Source of the DNA: Brachypodius melanocephalos
Lineage: Eukaryota > Chordata > Aves > Passeriformes > Pycnonotidae
DNA: 64,000 nucleotides
Assembly: GCA_013398615.1 (NCBI GenBank)
Contig: VZSR01000386.1
Span: 488,089 to 552,088 of the forward strand
Reading direction: 5' to 3'
Shown: positions 59,101 to 64,000 of the stretch, piece by piece
Position numbering within the stretch: the first letter of the stretch is position 1
Layout of the letters: each line of letters starts with the position of its first letter
The notes under the pieces: generated by a model
The model's database searches: none
Told to the model about the DNA's origin: nothing
Seen by the model: the letters and a program-made list of their open reading frames with translations, nothing else
Made by a program: the position numbers and the translations under genes

Positions 59101-61774
59101 GATACATTAGGGCTGGCAGGAGAACAGAGGAGGCAGCGATTGCAGCGGCAGGTTGGCTAAATAAAATGTCACTTAATCTCCACCGGCGGCGTGTGCTCGC
59201 AGTCTAAAGGCTGCTCACAAACAGGCAAAAGAAAAAAAAAGTGTAAAAAACATCTCAGGCTGTCAAAACAACTGCAGAAGCACAGGGGCAGGTGTCACAA
59301 GGCACGGGATCACACGGATCCCGGCTTGTGCAAAACAGCGGCTACCAAAAAAAAACTAAAGTCCAAAAATCGGAACGTTCCAAACAAAGATAAGCTCGGC
59401 TTGGGAAGTGAATTCCAGTCACTGCCCAAACCTGCAGGAGCACGGCTTCTCCACTGGTCCTTCTGCAAGGGACACGCTAAACCAGAGCATCTGTGAACAC
59501 TGCTTTTAGAAACCACTTTCTGATTAAAATCTCAATTTTGGGGTCAAACAGACGTGGTGACTGAGCTGAGGCAGGTCCTGGACAGGTGTCCTCCAACAAA
59601 CTCTTGCACCAGAGGCTCAGGAGCTCAGATTTCTGCCCCAGTGGTAAAATATTATCATTAAAATATTACATTTTTCCAGGTTTCATGGAAATAAGCAGCT
59701 TTTTAAAGGAGAGAAAACCATCCATTCCAGTCTGCTCCAACACACAGCCCCAGAAAATTCACAGGAGTTTTGGGGCATTATGGGCTAGGCACTAAAAAAA
59801 TGCCAGTTAGACCTTTAACCTTATGGAACAGCAGAAAACACAGCACATGAAATGCATAAGAAACCAGGTTTCAGTGCTGATGTAACTGCATACCTGAAAG
59901 TTTATAAATAAAATGCTTTACAATCTAATTTTTCATTTTAAAAAAGGAACACACGTACACACTTGCATCTTCTTGCTCATACCCTGTTATTCTGGCCACA
60001 AAAAATAACCACTTTCTTTAAAAGGAAGCTGGACGATTTTGGGGTGAGGAGTAGCAGAGGGGAAACCACATTAATTGCATTAGTTTGTGCATACTGGTAG
60101 GAATTCCTCCTCAATTTTGGCACTTAGCACTCAGAGCTGCCCTTTAAAGCTTGGCAAGAATTTCTCTCCAGCCCACAAGTTTCCTAATTTCGTCTCAGGA
60201 CACACTGGTTCGTTTGGATGCACGACCTCCAGAAAGGCAGACAACCCTAAATGTGTCACTCTCACCTCAATTCACTTTGCTCCCCGTCAAGTCAGATTTA
60301 ACATAAATCAAAGCCAATATATAATTAAAGCTAAGCTTAAGGTCAGTTCCAAGTTTGGAAAAAAAACAAATCTGTATGAAATTAAAAGCAACTGTAATAC
60401 ATCTGAGGACTGAGGTGGCAAAAGCAGTGAGCTTTTGGAACACAGCTTGTCCCCTGAACCAAAGCCCCGGGCTCAAAGCCCTGTTATTTCACCCTCTACC
60501 CCATCCAGGTTCTCTTTTCTCCTTCTCCCTTCCCCTTCAGGTCTGACTTGGCTCCCAGCTTCTTCTCTGTGCAAATGCTGCTCACTCATCCACAGATCTT
60601 ACACCTTTTTATGGTAGGAAGGTTTTGGTAAAAATGGAATTGCACCTTTCCAGAACGGGGTTTATTCCACTGAGACTTTTCCCCACTGTTGTGCTTCTGC
60701 CTGCTGCAGCCTCTCAGTCAGTCTGGACTTTCATTCCCTACCCAAACCCCAACAAAGACACTCACAGCACCAAATGTTACACCAGACACTCACAGGCCAT
60801 TAAAATGGTGAGCTCTGGGCAGTTCCTGACTCTGCACAAGAACCAAACACAGAATTCTGGATGCCTTGTCAAACACAGGTCAAAGAACTGCTCAAACCCA
60901 TCCCAAAGGTTTTCTCTTCACCTTCTAATGTCAACTTTCAGCCCTGCTTTTAGGAATCTGTGCTTACAGGTAGCAATCAGGCCTCCAAGAATCCCAGAGG
61001 GGTTTGGGTGGGAAGGGACATCAAAGCCCATCCAGTGCCACCCCCTGCCATGGCAGGGGCACCTTCCACTGTCCCAGGCTGCTCCAAGCCCTGTCCAACC
61101 TGGCCTTGGACACTGCCAGGGATCCAGGGGCAGCCACAGCTGCTCTGGGCACCCTGTGCCAGGGCCTCACAGGTCCTGACAGGTCAAAATTTGATAGCAA
61201 AGCCCCAGCTGAGACCCCTCACCTCTCTGGCAGCGATCGTGTGTCCAGCAGCGCTCGATGAAGATCCCATTTATCACCGTGGGGGGACAGTTGCTCTTCC
61301 CTTTCACGGTGCCTGGGCACACATCCCCACACTCTTCCTTGTCATCCTTGTTGGCCACGATGTAATTGTCCTCTACAGAATCCAAGATCCTGGACCAGTC
61401 GATGGTGGACAGGTAGCAGAGCTCGTTGTTCTTCTCGATGCGCACGGCGCCTCTCGTGATGTTCATCAGGTTGTAGAGGCCGATCTCCTTCAGGTGAACC
61501 ATCTCAAAGATCACCAGGGCGTAGTTGAAGAACAGGTGAGTCCCTCGGATCACAGTGAGGTTGGGGAAGAGGCCCTTCAAGCTCTCCAGGCCGTACACAC
61601 GGAACAGCAGCAGGTAGTCTGTGATCATGGTCAGCTTGGGGAAGCTGAGCTCGCGGAAATCCTCGGGCTTGGTTTTGAACATCAGCAGGATCTGCAAGTG
61701 GCCCTCGATCACGGTGCAGTTCTCCAGCATGTTCAGCCGGGTCAGGTTGTTGCGGATGTCCATGCTCCTGCAAA
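19835..61774 (-). CDS. INSR: Insulin receptor, spliced coding region (20 exons, 5' partial)
   Basis: Receptor tyrosine kinase of the plasma membrane that binds insulin through its alpha chain and signals through the beta-chain kinase to IRS/PI3K and MAPK pathways. Twenty exons were joined on the minus strand; their CDS lengths sum to 3,983 nt and every junction keeps phase, giving about 1,327 residues ending in TAA. Domain order: L1, cysteine-rich, L2, three fibronectin III domains with an insert domain, RKRR furin site, one transmembrane helix, NPEY juxtamembrane motif, tyrosine kinase, tail. INSR is preferred over IGF1R or INSRR because of the insert domain, the beta-chain start, and a tail with YTHMNGGKKNGR. 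Exon 1 with the signal peptide is outside the window. No frameshift or nonsense codon was seen, so this is a functional gene copy. Confidence 0.97.
20755..20805 (+). repeat. 51-bp dispersed repeat, copy 2
   Basis: Begins ttttatgactctggaagtgc; partner of 17822-17872. It lies in the last INSR intron, upstream of the terminal exon. Confidence 0.85.
20887..21060 (-). repeat. CR1 LINE tail in last INSR intron
   Basis: Plus strand has cagaatcccaggatcaccaa, ggttggaaaagacctcccaa and gatcatcgagtccaacctct, then caccagcccagagcactgag. A truncated CR1 on the minus strand. The same intron (20190-21213) also has a (GT)n tract at 20436-20455. Confidence 0.85.
21214..21348 (-). CDS. INSR: INSR exon 20 (human exon 21): kinase C-lobe
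   Basis: 135 nt, acceptor cccttag, donor GTAAG. Encodes SFGVVLWEISSLAEQPYQG, LSNEQVLKFVMDGGYLDQ and PDNCPERL, helices of the kinase C-lobe. Length and phases match the human exon as I know it. Confidence 0.97.
21582..21711 (-). CDS. INSR: INSR exon 19 (human exon 20): activation loop
   Basis: 130 nt, acceptor ttctctcag, donor GTAAG. Encodes DFGMTRDIYETDYYRKGG, the magnesium-binding DFG and the three autophosphorylated activation-loop tyrosines, then PVRWMAPESLKDGVFTTYSD. The final Trp codon is split TG|G with the next exon. Confidence 0.97.
22473..22501 (-). repeat. 29-bp CR1 3'-end remnant next to INSR exon 18 donor
   Basis: The stretch tcacagactgggctgggttg (and gaaggg) is nearly the same as the start of the CR1 at 28162. 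It ends 12 nt from the exon boundary. The rest of the element is absent. Confidence 0.55.
22514..22673 (-). CDS. INSR: INSR exon 18 (human exon 19): kinase catalytic loop
   Basis: 160 nt, acceptor cctggcag, donor GTAGG. Encodes NNPGRPPPTLREMIQMAAEI and the catalytic loop FVHRDLAARNCMV with the catalytic Asp in HRD. It is flanked closely on both sides by CR1 LINE tails (from 22688 upstream, and 22473-22501 downstream). Confidence 0.97.
22688..22850 (-). repeat. CR1 LINE tail next to INSR exon 18 acceptor
   Basis: Plus strand has gctttgggttagatgtgacc, ttaaaggtcatccagttccc and ccatggcaccttccagcc. Its 3' end lies only about 14 nt upstream of the exon's first base, so element-derived DNA makes up the region where the branch point should be. 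Confidence 0.8.
22941..23051 (-). CDS. INSR: INSR exon 17 (human exon 18): kinase hinge
   Basis: 111 nt, phase 0 at both ends, acceptor tttccag, donor GTAAA. Encodes VRLLGVVSKGQPTLVVMEL, with the hinge MELMAHGDLKSYLRSLRPE. The hinge binds the adenine of ATP. Confidence 0.97.
23600..23829 (-). CDS. INSR: INSR exon 16 (human exon 17): kinase N-lobe
   Basis: 230 nt, acceptor cccaacag, donor GTAAG. Encodes VYVPDEWEVPRDKITLLREL, the glycine loop GQGSFGMVYEG, the ATP-anchoring lysine in RVAVKTVNE, and helix C (RERIEFLNEASVMKG). Human INSR has five extra residues (FPCSV) at the beginning, which accounts for its longer exon; here the splice site lies directly before the Tyr-Val-Pro-Asp-Glu-Trp block, as in IGF1R. 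A second AG lies 21 nt upstream in an open frame. Confidence 0.97.
24022..24089 (-). CDS. INSR: INSR exon 15 (human exon 16): juxtamembrane NPEY
   Basis: 68 nt, acceptor cttccag, donor GTGAG. Encodes QTEGPTGPLYASSNPEYISA, then SD. NPEY is the phosphotyrosine motif that recruits the PTB domains of IRS1 and SHC. Length and phase equal those I recall for human exon 16. Confidence 0.96.
24358..24457 (-). CDS. INSR: INSR exon 14 (human exon 15): transmembrane helix
   Basis: 100 nt, acceptor ctcctag, donor GTGAG. The join with exon 13 gives DYLNAQPN, followed by about 25 hydrophobic residues (IAVIIVPIIFAIIIAGIIG and on) and then the stop-transfer residues KKR. This is the single membrane-spanning segment of the beta chain. 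It is one residue shorter than human and divergent in sequence, as is usual for this segment. Confidence 0.95.
24780..24939 (-). CDS. INSR: INSR exon 13 (human exon 14): fibronectin III-3 end
   Basis: 160 nt, acceptor tccccacag, donor GTGAG. Encodes CVSRKHFASESGCKLRGLQ, GNYSVRIRATSLAGNGSW and TEPTYFYVADY, the membrane-proximal extracellular part. Sequons NYS and NGS are visible. A 40-bp minisatellite starts about 20 bp beyond the acceptor, so the branch-point region of this intron lies in or next to tandem repeats. Confidence 0.97.
24959..25296 (+). repeat. 40-bp minisatellite in INSR intron 12
   Basis: About eight diverged copies of a unit with cagggctccctgacagatcc and cagggtcatcctgcagcagc. 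It begins about 20 bp upstream (in gene sense) of the acceptor of the exon at 24780-24939. A sequencing gap follows within 120 bp. Confidence 0.9.
25414..25513. other. Assembly gap, 100 N
   Basis: Exactly 100 unknown bases, the usual placeholder for a gap of unknown size. It lies in INSR intron 12, so no coding exon is lost: the flanking exons join in phase. Confidence 0.99.
25585..25825 (-). repeat. CR1 LINE tail, INSR intron 12
   Basis: Plus strand has cacagaatcacagaaacacc, gaggttggaagagaccttca and aggtcatcaagtcccaac, and later cttccagagatgctgactcc. One of the longer CR1 tails in the window. Confidence 0.9.
26136..26278 (-). CDS. INSR: INSR exon 12 (human exon 13): fibronectin III-3 start
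   Basis: 143 nt, acceptor ggttctag, donor GTGAG. Encodes KADDIVGPVSHELVEKNTVH, WQEPKEPNGLIVLYEVNY and GRLGETE. This is the first half of the third fibronectin III domain on the beta chain. The start shares an Ala codon (G|CT) with the previous exon, and the end is in phase 0. Confidence 0.97.
26475..26743 (-). CDS. INSR: INSR exon 11 (human exon 12): furin site, start of beta chain
   Basis: 269 nt, acceptor tttgacag, donor GTGAT. Begins PSRKRRDLGS: RKRR is the proprotein-convertase site that separates alpha and beta chains. The variable linker that follows (ATVVLPTIPSSPNNSAAA) is poorly conserved, then ESLVISGLRHFTGYRIEL and CSVAAYVSARTMPE are highly conserved. I recall the human exon as slightly longer, consistent with a two-residue difference in the linker. 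Confidence 0.97.
28162..28370 (-). repeat. CR1 LINE tail, INSR intron 10
   Basis: Plus strand has ggtttgggttggaagggaca, tcaaagcccatccagtgcca, ccatggcagggacacc and ccttggacactgccaggga. It is closely related to the copies at 56607 and 60988. Confidence 0.92.
29337..29475 (-). repeat. CR1-like LINE tail, INSR intron 10
   Basis: Plus strand has cagaatcatggaggggtgag, gctggaaggcacctctgggg and later cactctgggcagcctgtgcc. More diverged than its neighbours. Confidence 0.7.
31241..31442 (-). CDS. INSR: INSR exon 10: insert domain and alpha-chain C-terminal helix
   Basis: 202 nt, acceptor ccccag, donor GTGAG. Encodes LKLPSRTWSPPFESEDPQK, the cysteine cluster GECCSCPKTDSQI that forms alpha-alpha disulfides, and the alphaCT segment FENYLHNEVFVPR, which packs on L1 and contacts insulin. 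Human has Val where this gene has Glu after LHN. The exon ends in AG, and the next exon supplies the final G of an Arg codon, so exon 10 joins directly to the furin-site exon. Confidence 0.97.
31443..32078 (-). other. INSR: INSR intron 9, no feature seen
   Basis: 636 bp with canonical ends. Nothing recognised inside. Confidence 0.7.
32079..32246 (-). CDS. INSR: INSR exon 9: start of fibronectin III-2
   Basis: 168 nt, acceptor cacacag, donor GTGAG. Encodes [36 protein letters not shown] and DSELYELDYCLKG. This is the first part of fibronectin III domain 2, before the insert domain. Sequons NSS and NIT are visible. Confidence 0.97.
32365..32412 (+). repeat. Short CR1 3'-end fragment, INSR intron 8
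   Basis: aggctgggctggatgatcct followed by a ctcttccaccc stretch resembles the sense CR1 3' end. Short, so less certain. Confidence 0.45.
32602..32852 (-). CDS. INSR: INSR exon 8: fibronectin III-1
   Basis: 251 nt, acceptor cctccag, donor GTCAG. Encodes PYQNVTEFDGQDACGSNSW, then WLLRGLKPWTQYAVFVKTLV and SDERRTYGAKSEIIYVQTN. The Cys in DACGS corresponds to the alpha-alpha inter-subunit disulfide cysteine of human INSR (Cys524 in common numbering). NVT is a sequon. Confidence 0.97.
32853..33466 (-). other. INSR: INSR intron 7, no feature seen
   Basis: 614 bp with canonical splice ends and no recognisable repeat or second gene. Confidence 0.7.
33467..33593 (-). CDS. INSR: INSR exon 7: start of fibronectin III-1
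   Basis: 127 nt, acceptor gttacag, donor GTAAG. Encodes ENELLKFSSIRTS and [20 protein letters not shown], the first strands of fibronectin type III domain 1. The Ala codon at the end is split (GC|T) with exon 8. Confidence 0.96.
33594..35843 (-). other. INSR: INSR intron 6
   Basis: 2.25 kb. It contains a T-rich tract at 34146-34181 and one short CR1 tail (34736-34815); otherwise unique-looking with no coding similarity. Confidence 0.6.
34736..34815 (-). repeat. Short CR1 LINE tail, INSR intron 6
   Basis: Plus strand has atcacagaatcctggaatgt, then tttgggtggggaaggacc. A truncated 3' end only. Confidence 0.7.
35844..36058 (-). CDS. INSR: INSR exon 6: C-terminal half of L2
   Basis: 215 nt, acceptor ctttcag, donor GTAAG. 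Encodes NYSFYALDNQNLRQLWDW, a sequon (HNLT), FFHYNPKLCLSEIHKMEE and KGRQERNDIALKTNGDQAS. This part closes the L2 domain and leads into fibronectin III domain 1. The last base pairs with exon 7 to make a Cys codon. Confidence 0.97.
36300..36444 (-). CDS. INSR: INSR exon 5: L2 domain
   Basis: 145 nt, acceptor ccgtag, donor GTGAG. Encodes [20 protein letters not shown] and RRSYALVSLSFFRKLHLIRG, typical strands and turns of the second leucine-rich domain. Phase continues from exon 4 (A|AT gives Asn) and into exon 6 (GG|G gives Gly). Confidence 0.96.
36712..36857 (-). CDS. INSR: INSR exon 4: end of cysteine-rich region, start of L2
   Basis: 146 nt, acceptor tttgcag, donor GTAAG. Encodes CTPCAGPCPKVC, then the beginning of the second leucine-rich domain (TIDSVTSAQELRGCTVVNGS, LVINIRGG). 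A three-base difference from the human exon corresponds to one residue missing between PKVC and EKTID, in the loop that joins the cysteine-rich region to L2. Confidence 0.96.
36858..38442 (-). other. INSR: INSR intron 3
   Basis: 1.6 kb with one CR1 tail at 36989-37105. The remainder shows no feature. Confidence 0.6.
36989..37105 (-). repeat. CR1 LINE tail, INSR intron 3
   Basis: Plus strand has gtcacagaatcatggaatgg, tttgggttagaagccacctc and later agcaggttgctccaagcccc. Confidence 0.9.
38443..38758 (-). CDS. INSR: INSR exon 3: cysteine-rich domain
   Basis: 316 nt, acceptor ttggcag, donor GTGAG. It codes for the furin-like cysteine-rich region, with CCHSECLGDC, CVACRNFHLDGLCVDTCPPG, WRCVTFGFCQELHNKCKN and ECPSGYIMNSS. 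It is two residues shorter than human as I recall it (CHVIHNN versus CHQYVIHNN). A 30-bp minisatellite begins about 150 bp upstream of its acceptor, inside intron 2. Confidence 0.97.
38901..39410 (+). repeat. 30-bp minisatellite in INSR intron 2, about 17 copies
   Basis: Unit: aaattctgcctcatctccat followed by ctttcagggc. About 17 copies with substitutions but no visible insertion or deletion, so the period is exactly 30. Because 30 is a multiple of three, long open frames run on both strands (10-residue repeats); these are not taken as genes. It lies close to the exon 3 acceptor. Confidence 0.95.
42310..42402 (+). repeat. CR1 LINE 3' end, sense on plus strand
   Basis: Contains tgatctttgtgggtccctcc and caagtcaggatattctgtga followed by ttctcag, a CR1 3' end in sense orientation. 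Confidence 0.75.
43797..43820 (+). repeat. (CCA)n microsatellite
   Basis: About seven consecutive ACC/CCA triplets. On the plus strand an open frame reads it as a His run; no gene is implied. Confidence 0.9.
43966..44262 (+). repeat. 31-bp minisatellite in INSR intron 2
   Basis: Unit: ggctgtgccacggctggcaa followed by tggcttgtttt, with some shorter copies lacking the gtgccac part. About ten copies. Open frames exist in several frames because the unit has no stop codon; they are not taken as genes. Confidence 0.92.
46828..46897 (+). repeat. 35-bp tandem duplication
   Basis: Two adjacent copies of accccaactatttacacaca with gagaactggatgtgt (the second copy has tgtttac and aggactgg). Confidence 0.88.
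47849..47917 (+). repeat. CR1 LINE 3' end, sense on plus strand
   Basis: Contains gtgatggcccttgtgggtcc, cttccagctcaggatattcc and acaattctatgattcta. The terminal attctatg repeats are typical of CR1 3' ends. Confidence 0.88.
53838..53913 (+). repeat. Poly(T)/(GT)/T-rich tract
   Basis: Two runs of about 18 T each, separated by gtgtgtgtgtg and tttgttttgggggttttg. Low complexity. Confidence 0.95.
56124..56215 (-). repeat. CR1 LINE tail, INSR intron 2
   Basis: Plus strand has atcacagaatgtcctggttt, ggaagggacccacaaggatc and atcgcatccagctcctggct. Closely similar to the copy at 19098. Confidence 0.88.
56607..56880 (-). repeat. CR1 LINE tail, INSR intron 2
   Basis: Plus strand has cacagaattacagaattaat, ggttgggttggaaaggacct, ccatggcagggacacc and ttggacactgccaggg, then the aattcctccccaacatctgg block. 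One of the longer copies. Confidence 0.92.
58166..58450 (-). repeat. CR1 LINE tail, INSR intron 2
   Basis: Plus strand has gagtcacagagtcctcaagg, ctggaaaatgcctttaagat and caagtccaaccatcagcacc; also cacctccagggacggtgact and ctcatcctgtcccttgtccc. The right end is uncertain. Confidence 0.88.
60988..61178 (-). repeat. CR1 LINE tail beside INSR exon 2 donor
   Basis: Plus strand has tttgggtgggaagggacatc, aaagcccatccagtgccacc and gacactgccagggatccagg. It ends about 45 bp from the exon 2 donor at 61221-61222, in the 5' part of intron 2. Confidence 0.92.
61223..61774 (-). CDS. INSR: INSR exon 2: L1 domain and start of cysteine-rich region
   Basis: 552 nt, bounded by an AG acceptor (ctcccag) and a GTGAG donor; starts with two bases of a split Val codon and ends with one base of the next. 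Encodes nearly the whole first leucine-rich (L1) domain, part of the insulin-binding surface. Recognisable stretches are MDIRNNLTRL, FKTKPEDFRELSFPKLTMI, FPNLTVIRG, NYALVIFEMVHLKEIGLYN and NNELCYLSTIDW. NNLT and MNIT are N-glycosylation sequons. The end (CPGTVKGKSNCP, CWTHDRCQ) enters the cysteine-rich domain. I recall the human exon as the same length. Confidence 0.97.
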
Positions 61775-64000
61775 CTGGGAGGCAAAGGACAATTGATTCA
61801 TTTAACAGAAGTTAATTGTTGTAGTTTTCTAAACGCTCGGTTTCGCCCAACCGCACCGAGCTCCGCTCGGGACACGTGGCCCTCTCAGCAAGGCAGGCTT
61901 CAAGTGTTAAGAAATACACTGTGGGGAACATTCCTGCTTACAAAACAAGAGCATTTCATCATATTTTTTTCTGCCATCTTGAGTCCCTGCCTGTTGCCTC
62001 TGACTGCAGTGGTAACACCAGTCCTGGGACATCACTTGGCGCTCACAAAGGGAAGAGATGTCTGGGCTGTTTTCTTTAGGCAGCTGCCAGAAACACACCT
62101 ACCTCGTCTCAGATTGTGCAATTAATGCCAGGGGATTAGAGGGAGTCATTTAGAATGGTTGCAGGGAGGGGAAGATAGGAAAAGAATGATGGCCAGAGAT
62201 GGTGGTGCTTGGGAAGGGAGCAGAAAAACCTGGAAATGCACAGGAGCACAACCCACGCTCCTGCCCAGACTCTGCTGACAGGAGTAATTTACTACATTAG
62301 TAATTTTTGCCCTAAGCATTCCTTTCAGATGAGGCGTTGGGGCTTTTTTTTTTGTTATTTTCTCAAGGGTGCAAATCTTCCTTGTCTTGACTATCTGGGC
62401 AGTTTATTTCACAGAACCAGTAACCAAAGAACTGGCAAAGTGAACAAATACATGAAGCAAAACTGAATAATAGGAATCCATCGAAACAAAAAAAAGTTTG
62501 AATAGGGAAATATTTTTTCAACTCTAAGCACAGGTAAGAAATCAAGAAGGAAATTTGCAGCCCCAAATTTCAGTCTCTGCAGAACAACAAAACTCCCTGT
62601 GACAACCCTTTTGAAAGCAACTTCACAGAAACATCAGCCAGACCTTAATGTTCAAATCCAGGTGGATTCTTCCTGAATTTTTCCTTTTTGAAGACTGCAC
62701 CCATTCAAAGGATTTCTCTCTTTTGTCTACAGCTGGGCCAGTGTCTTCCCTCCCCACTTAAGAACAAAAGACACAGGTTCTTTCCTCTTTTTGTCACTAT
62801 ATGTAAAGTTCACCAACTATAAAACCACCACATCATAGCTCCAAGGGATCACCCAACTTTACAAAACTGATGTGGACACAAATGCTTCATATTTAGGATT
62901 ATCTGACTCCTCATGGTTCAACACAGACCACTGCTGCTAAGGGTTAAAACCAAATTCTATGCAAATATCTTAATGATTATTCAAAAATTTGCTCCACTGA
63001 CTGCAAGAAAAAAAAAAATTGGCAATACTAATATGGGATTTGAAGCAATGCTATTGCCCAATGGGATTTTTTGGCACTATATCCAAGTTGTTTCATAAAT
63101 TGCTTTCTGGAAGAAAAAAGCCAATGCACATAATGCCTCAAGGATTAAGGATGTACTTGGAAAAAGTGGGAAAAGGAACCTGATGACCAGCCAGCAGCAA
63201 CCTCTCTGCCCCAAAATGTACTGCTGCACATCCCAACCTGGGCTAAAAGACCTGGGAGAGCAAGAAATTCAGCTTCAATGCTCTGGGTGTTTATTTGCAA
63301 TAAATAACATTGGAATTTCCAAAGAGGCGAGTGCGTGGCAGGTCAGGGCAGTGAAAGGAGAAGTAAGAGGAGGACACGTAAAAAAATGAAAGACTGAATT
63401 CAACCTACAAGTCACCAGTGCAGCTAAAATTACCAGAACAATTCAAAATGCAACATCTTGGTTCTTATTTATCCTTGGTTCTGATTATTGGGGGGCACAC
63501 AGGCAGTGCTGGGGTGGTGCCCACCAGCAGCTGCTGCACCCCAGGATAACCCCCAGCCTGCTGGAATGGACAGCTGACCTTAAGGAAAGGGAAAGGTCAA
63601 AAAATACAGACCAGGAATTACTTCTGAGAGTCAGAGCTCCAGGCTATTGCTGTGGCTGAAGGCCACGAGATGCATGAATACCCTGAGCACAATTGCCTCT
63701 GTCTTTCATCACTTTGGGTAGAATGAGGTGAGCCCTGCTCCCACCCTCTCCCTGCACAGGGCACCTTGAGCAGGGCTGGGAGGATCTGCAGTTAGGTGGG
63801 GTCAGGACAAAGCCCTCTGAGTGCTGTGGCTGCACTTCCAGGCTGTGGAAATCTTCCTTTTCTGCAGGAACAGAGCCAAGGAGCTGGGTCTGGAGGAGCT
63901 GCATCACACCAGGGCCTGAGGGTGGGTGCCCAGCACTGAGGAAATTCATGGTCCTGGCTGGCAGAGGAACAGATCCACAGCCAGCAGGGATTCAGAGAGG
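61775..64000 (-). other. INSR: INSR intron 1, 3' part
   Basis: 2.2 kb upstream of exon 2, running off the right edge toward exon 1. No repeat family or coding similarity was recognised. Confidence 0.7.

Larger units (their letters stand above)
38759..61222 (-). other. INSR: INSR intron 2 (22.5 kb)
   Basis: The largest complete intron. Recognised content: the 30-bp and 31-bp minisatellites, a (CCA)n tract at 43797-43820, CR1 tails, a 35-bp duplication, poly(T)/(GT) at 53838-53913 and several poly(A) runs (44883-44906, 45914-45931, 47030-47048, 57214-57238, 57408-57423). The stretches 39.4-42.3, 44.3-46.8, 47.0-47.8, 48.0-53.8, 54.0-56.1 and 58.6-60.9 kb hold no recognised gene. CpG-bearing patches occur at about 46.36-46.42, 48.04-48.47 and 50.34-50.96 kb. 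Confidence 0.7.

Noticed and set aside
19835..61774. IGF1R or INSRR as the identity of the receptor
   Set aside because: The tail, insert domain, exon lengths and beta-chain start fit INSR; IGF1R has a clearly different C-terminal tail.
60960..61796. 278-codon plus-strand open frame
   Set aside because: Antisense of INSR exon 2 plus a CR1 tail; no independent evidence.

Overview
This window is nuclear DNA from a vertebrate, most likely a bird. It carries two multi-exon genes with canonical splice sites. More than a dozen short 5'-truncated CR1 LINE tails are scattered through non-coding DNA, and several introns are compact. CR1 also occurs in turtles and crocodilians, so 'bird' is an inference; the missing alternative exon 11 of the insulin receptor agrees with a non-mammal. 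No bacterial, phage or CRISPR feature was seen, and no RNA gene was recognised. A 100-base run of N (25414-25513) marks an assembly gap.

Both genes lie on the minus strand, head to tail. From about 13.5 kb to the right edge is INSR, the insulin receptor. Twenty coding exons were placed to the base by matching protein content, AG/GT sites and codon phase. They correspond to human exons 2-10 and 12-22 and encode about 1,327 residues, from just inside the first leucine-rich domain to the stop codon. Exon 1 (signal peptide and promoter) lies beyond the right edge. The coding sequence is intact: every junction keeps frame, and the cysteine-rich region, furin site, transmembrane helix, NPEY motif, kinase motifs and C-terminal tail are all present. 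Downstream of the stop is a long inferred 3' UTR with several poly(A) signals (to about 13.5 kb).

From about 11.4 kb to the left edge is the 5' part of a second gene recognised as ARHGEF18 (p114-RhoGEF). Seven exons encode its N-terminal region; the Dbl-homology and PH domains lie beyond the left edge. A GC-rich, CpG-bearing stretch at about 11.4-11.8 kb is the likely promoter. The first three coding exons extend the protein upstream of the human start as I remember it, one intron is of GC-AG type, and one junction has an unresolved phase problem.

The rest is intronic: intron 2 of INSR alone is 22.5 kb. It holds CR1 tails, three minisatellites (40-bp, 30-bp and 31-bp units), homopolymer tracts, small tandem duplications and a few CpG-bearing non-repeat stretches of unknown role. 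I found no convincing undescribed gene system. The observations most worth checking are the ARHGEF18 5' structure, the exon-flanking repeats in INSR, and a 51-bp dispersed repeat shared by the INSR 3' UTR and its last intron.
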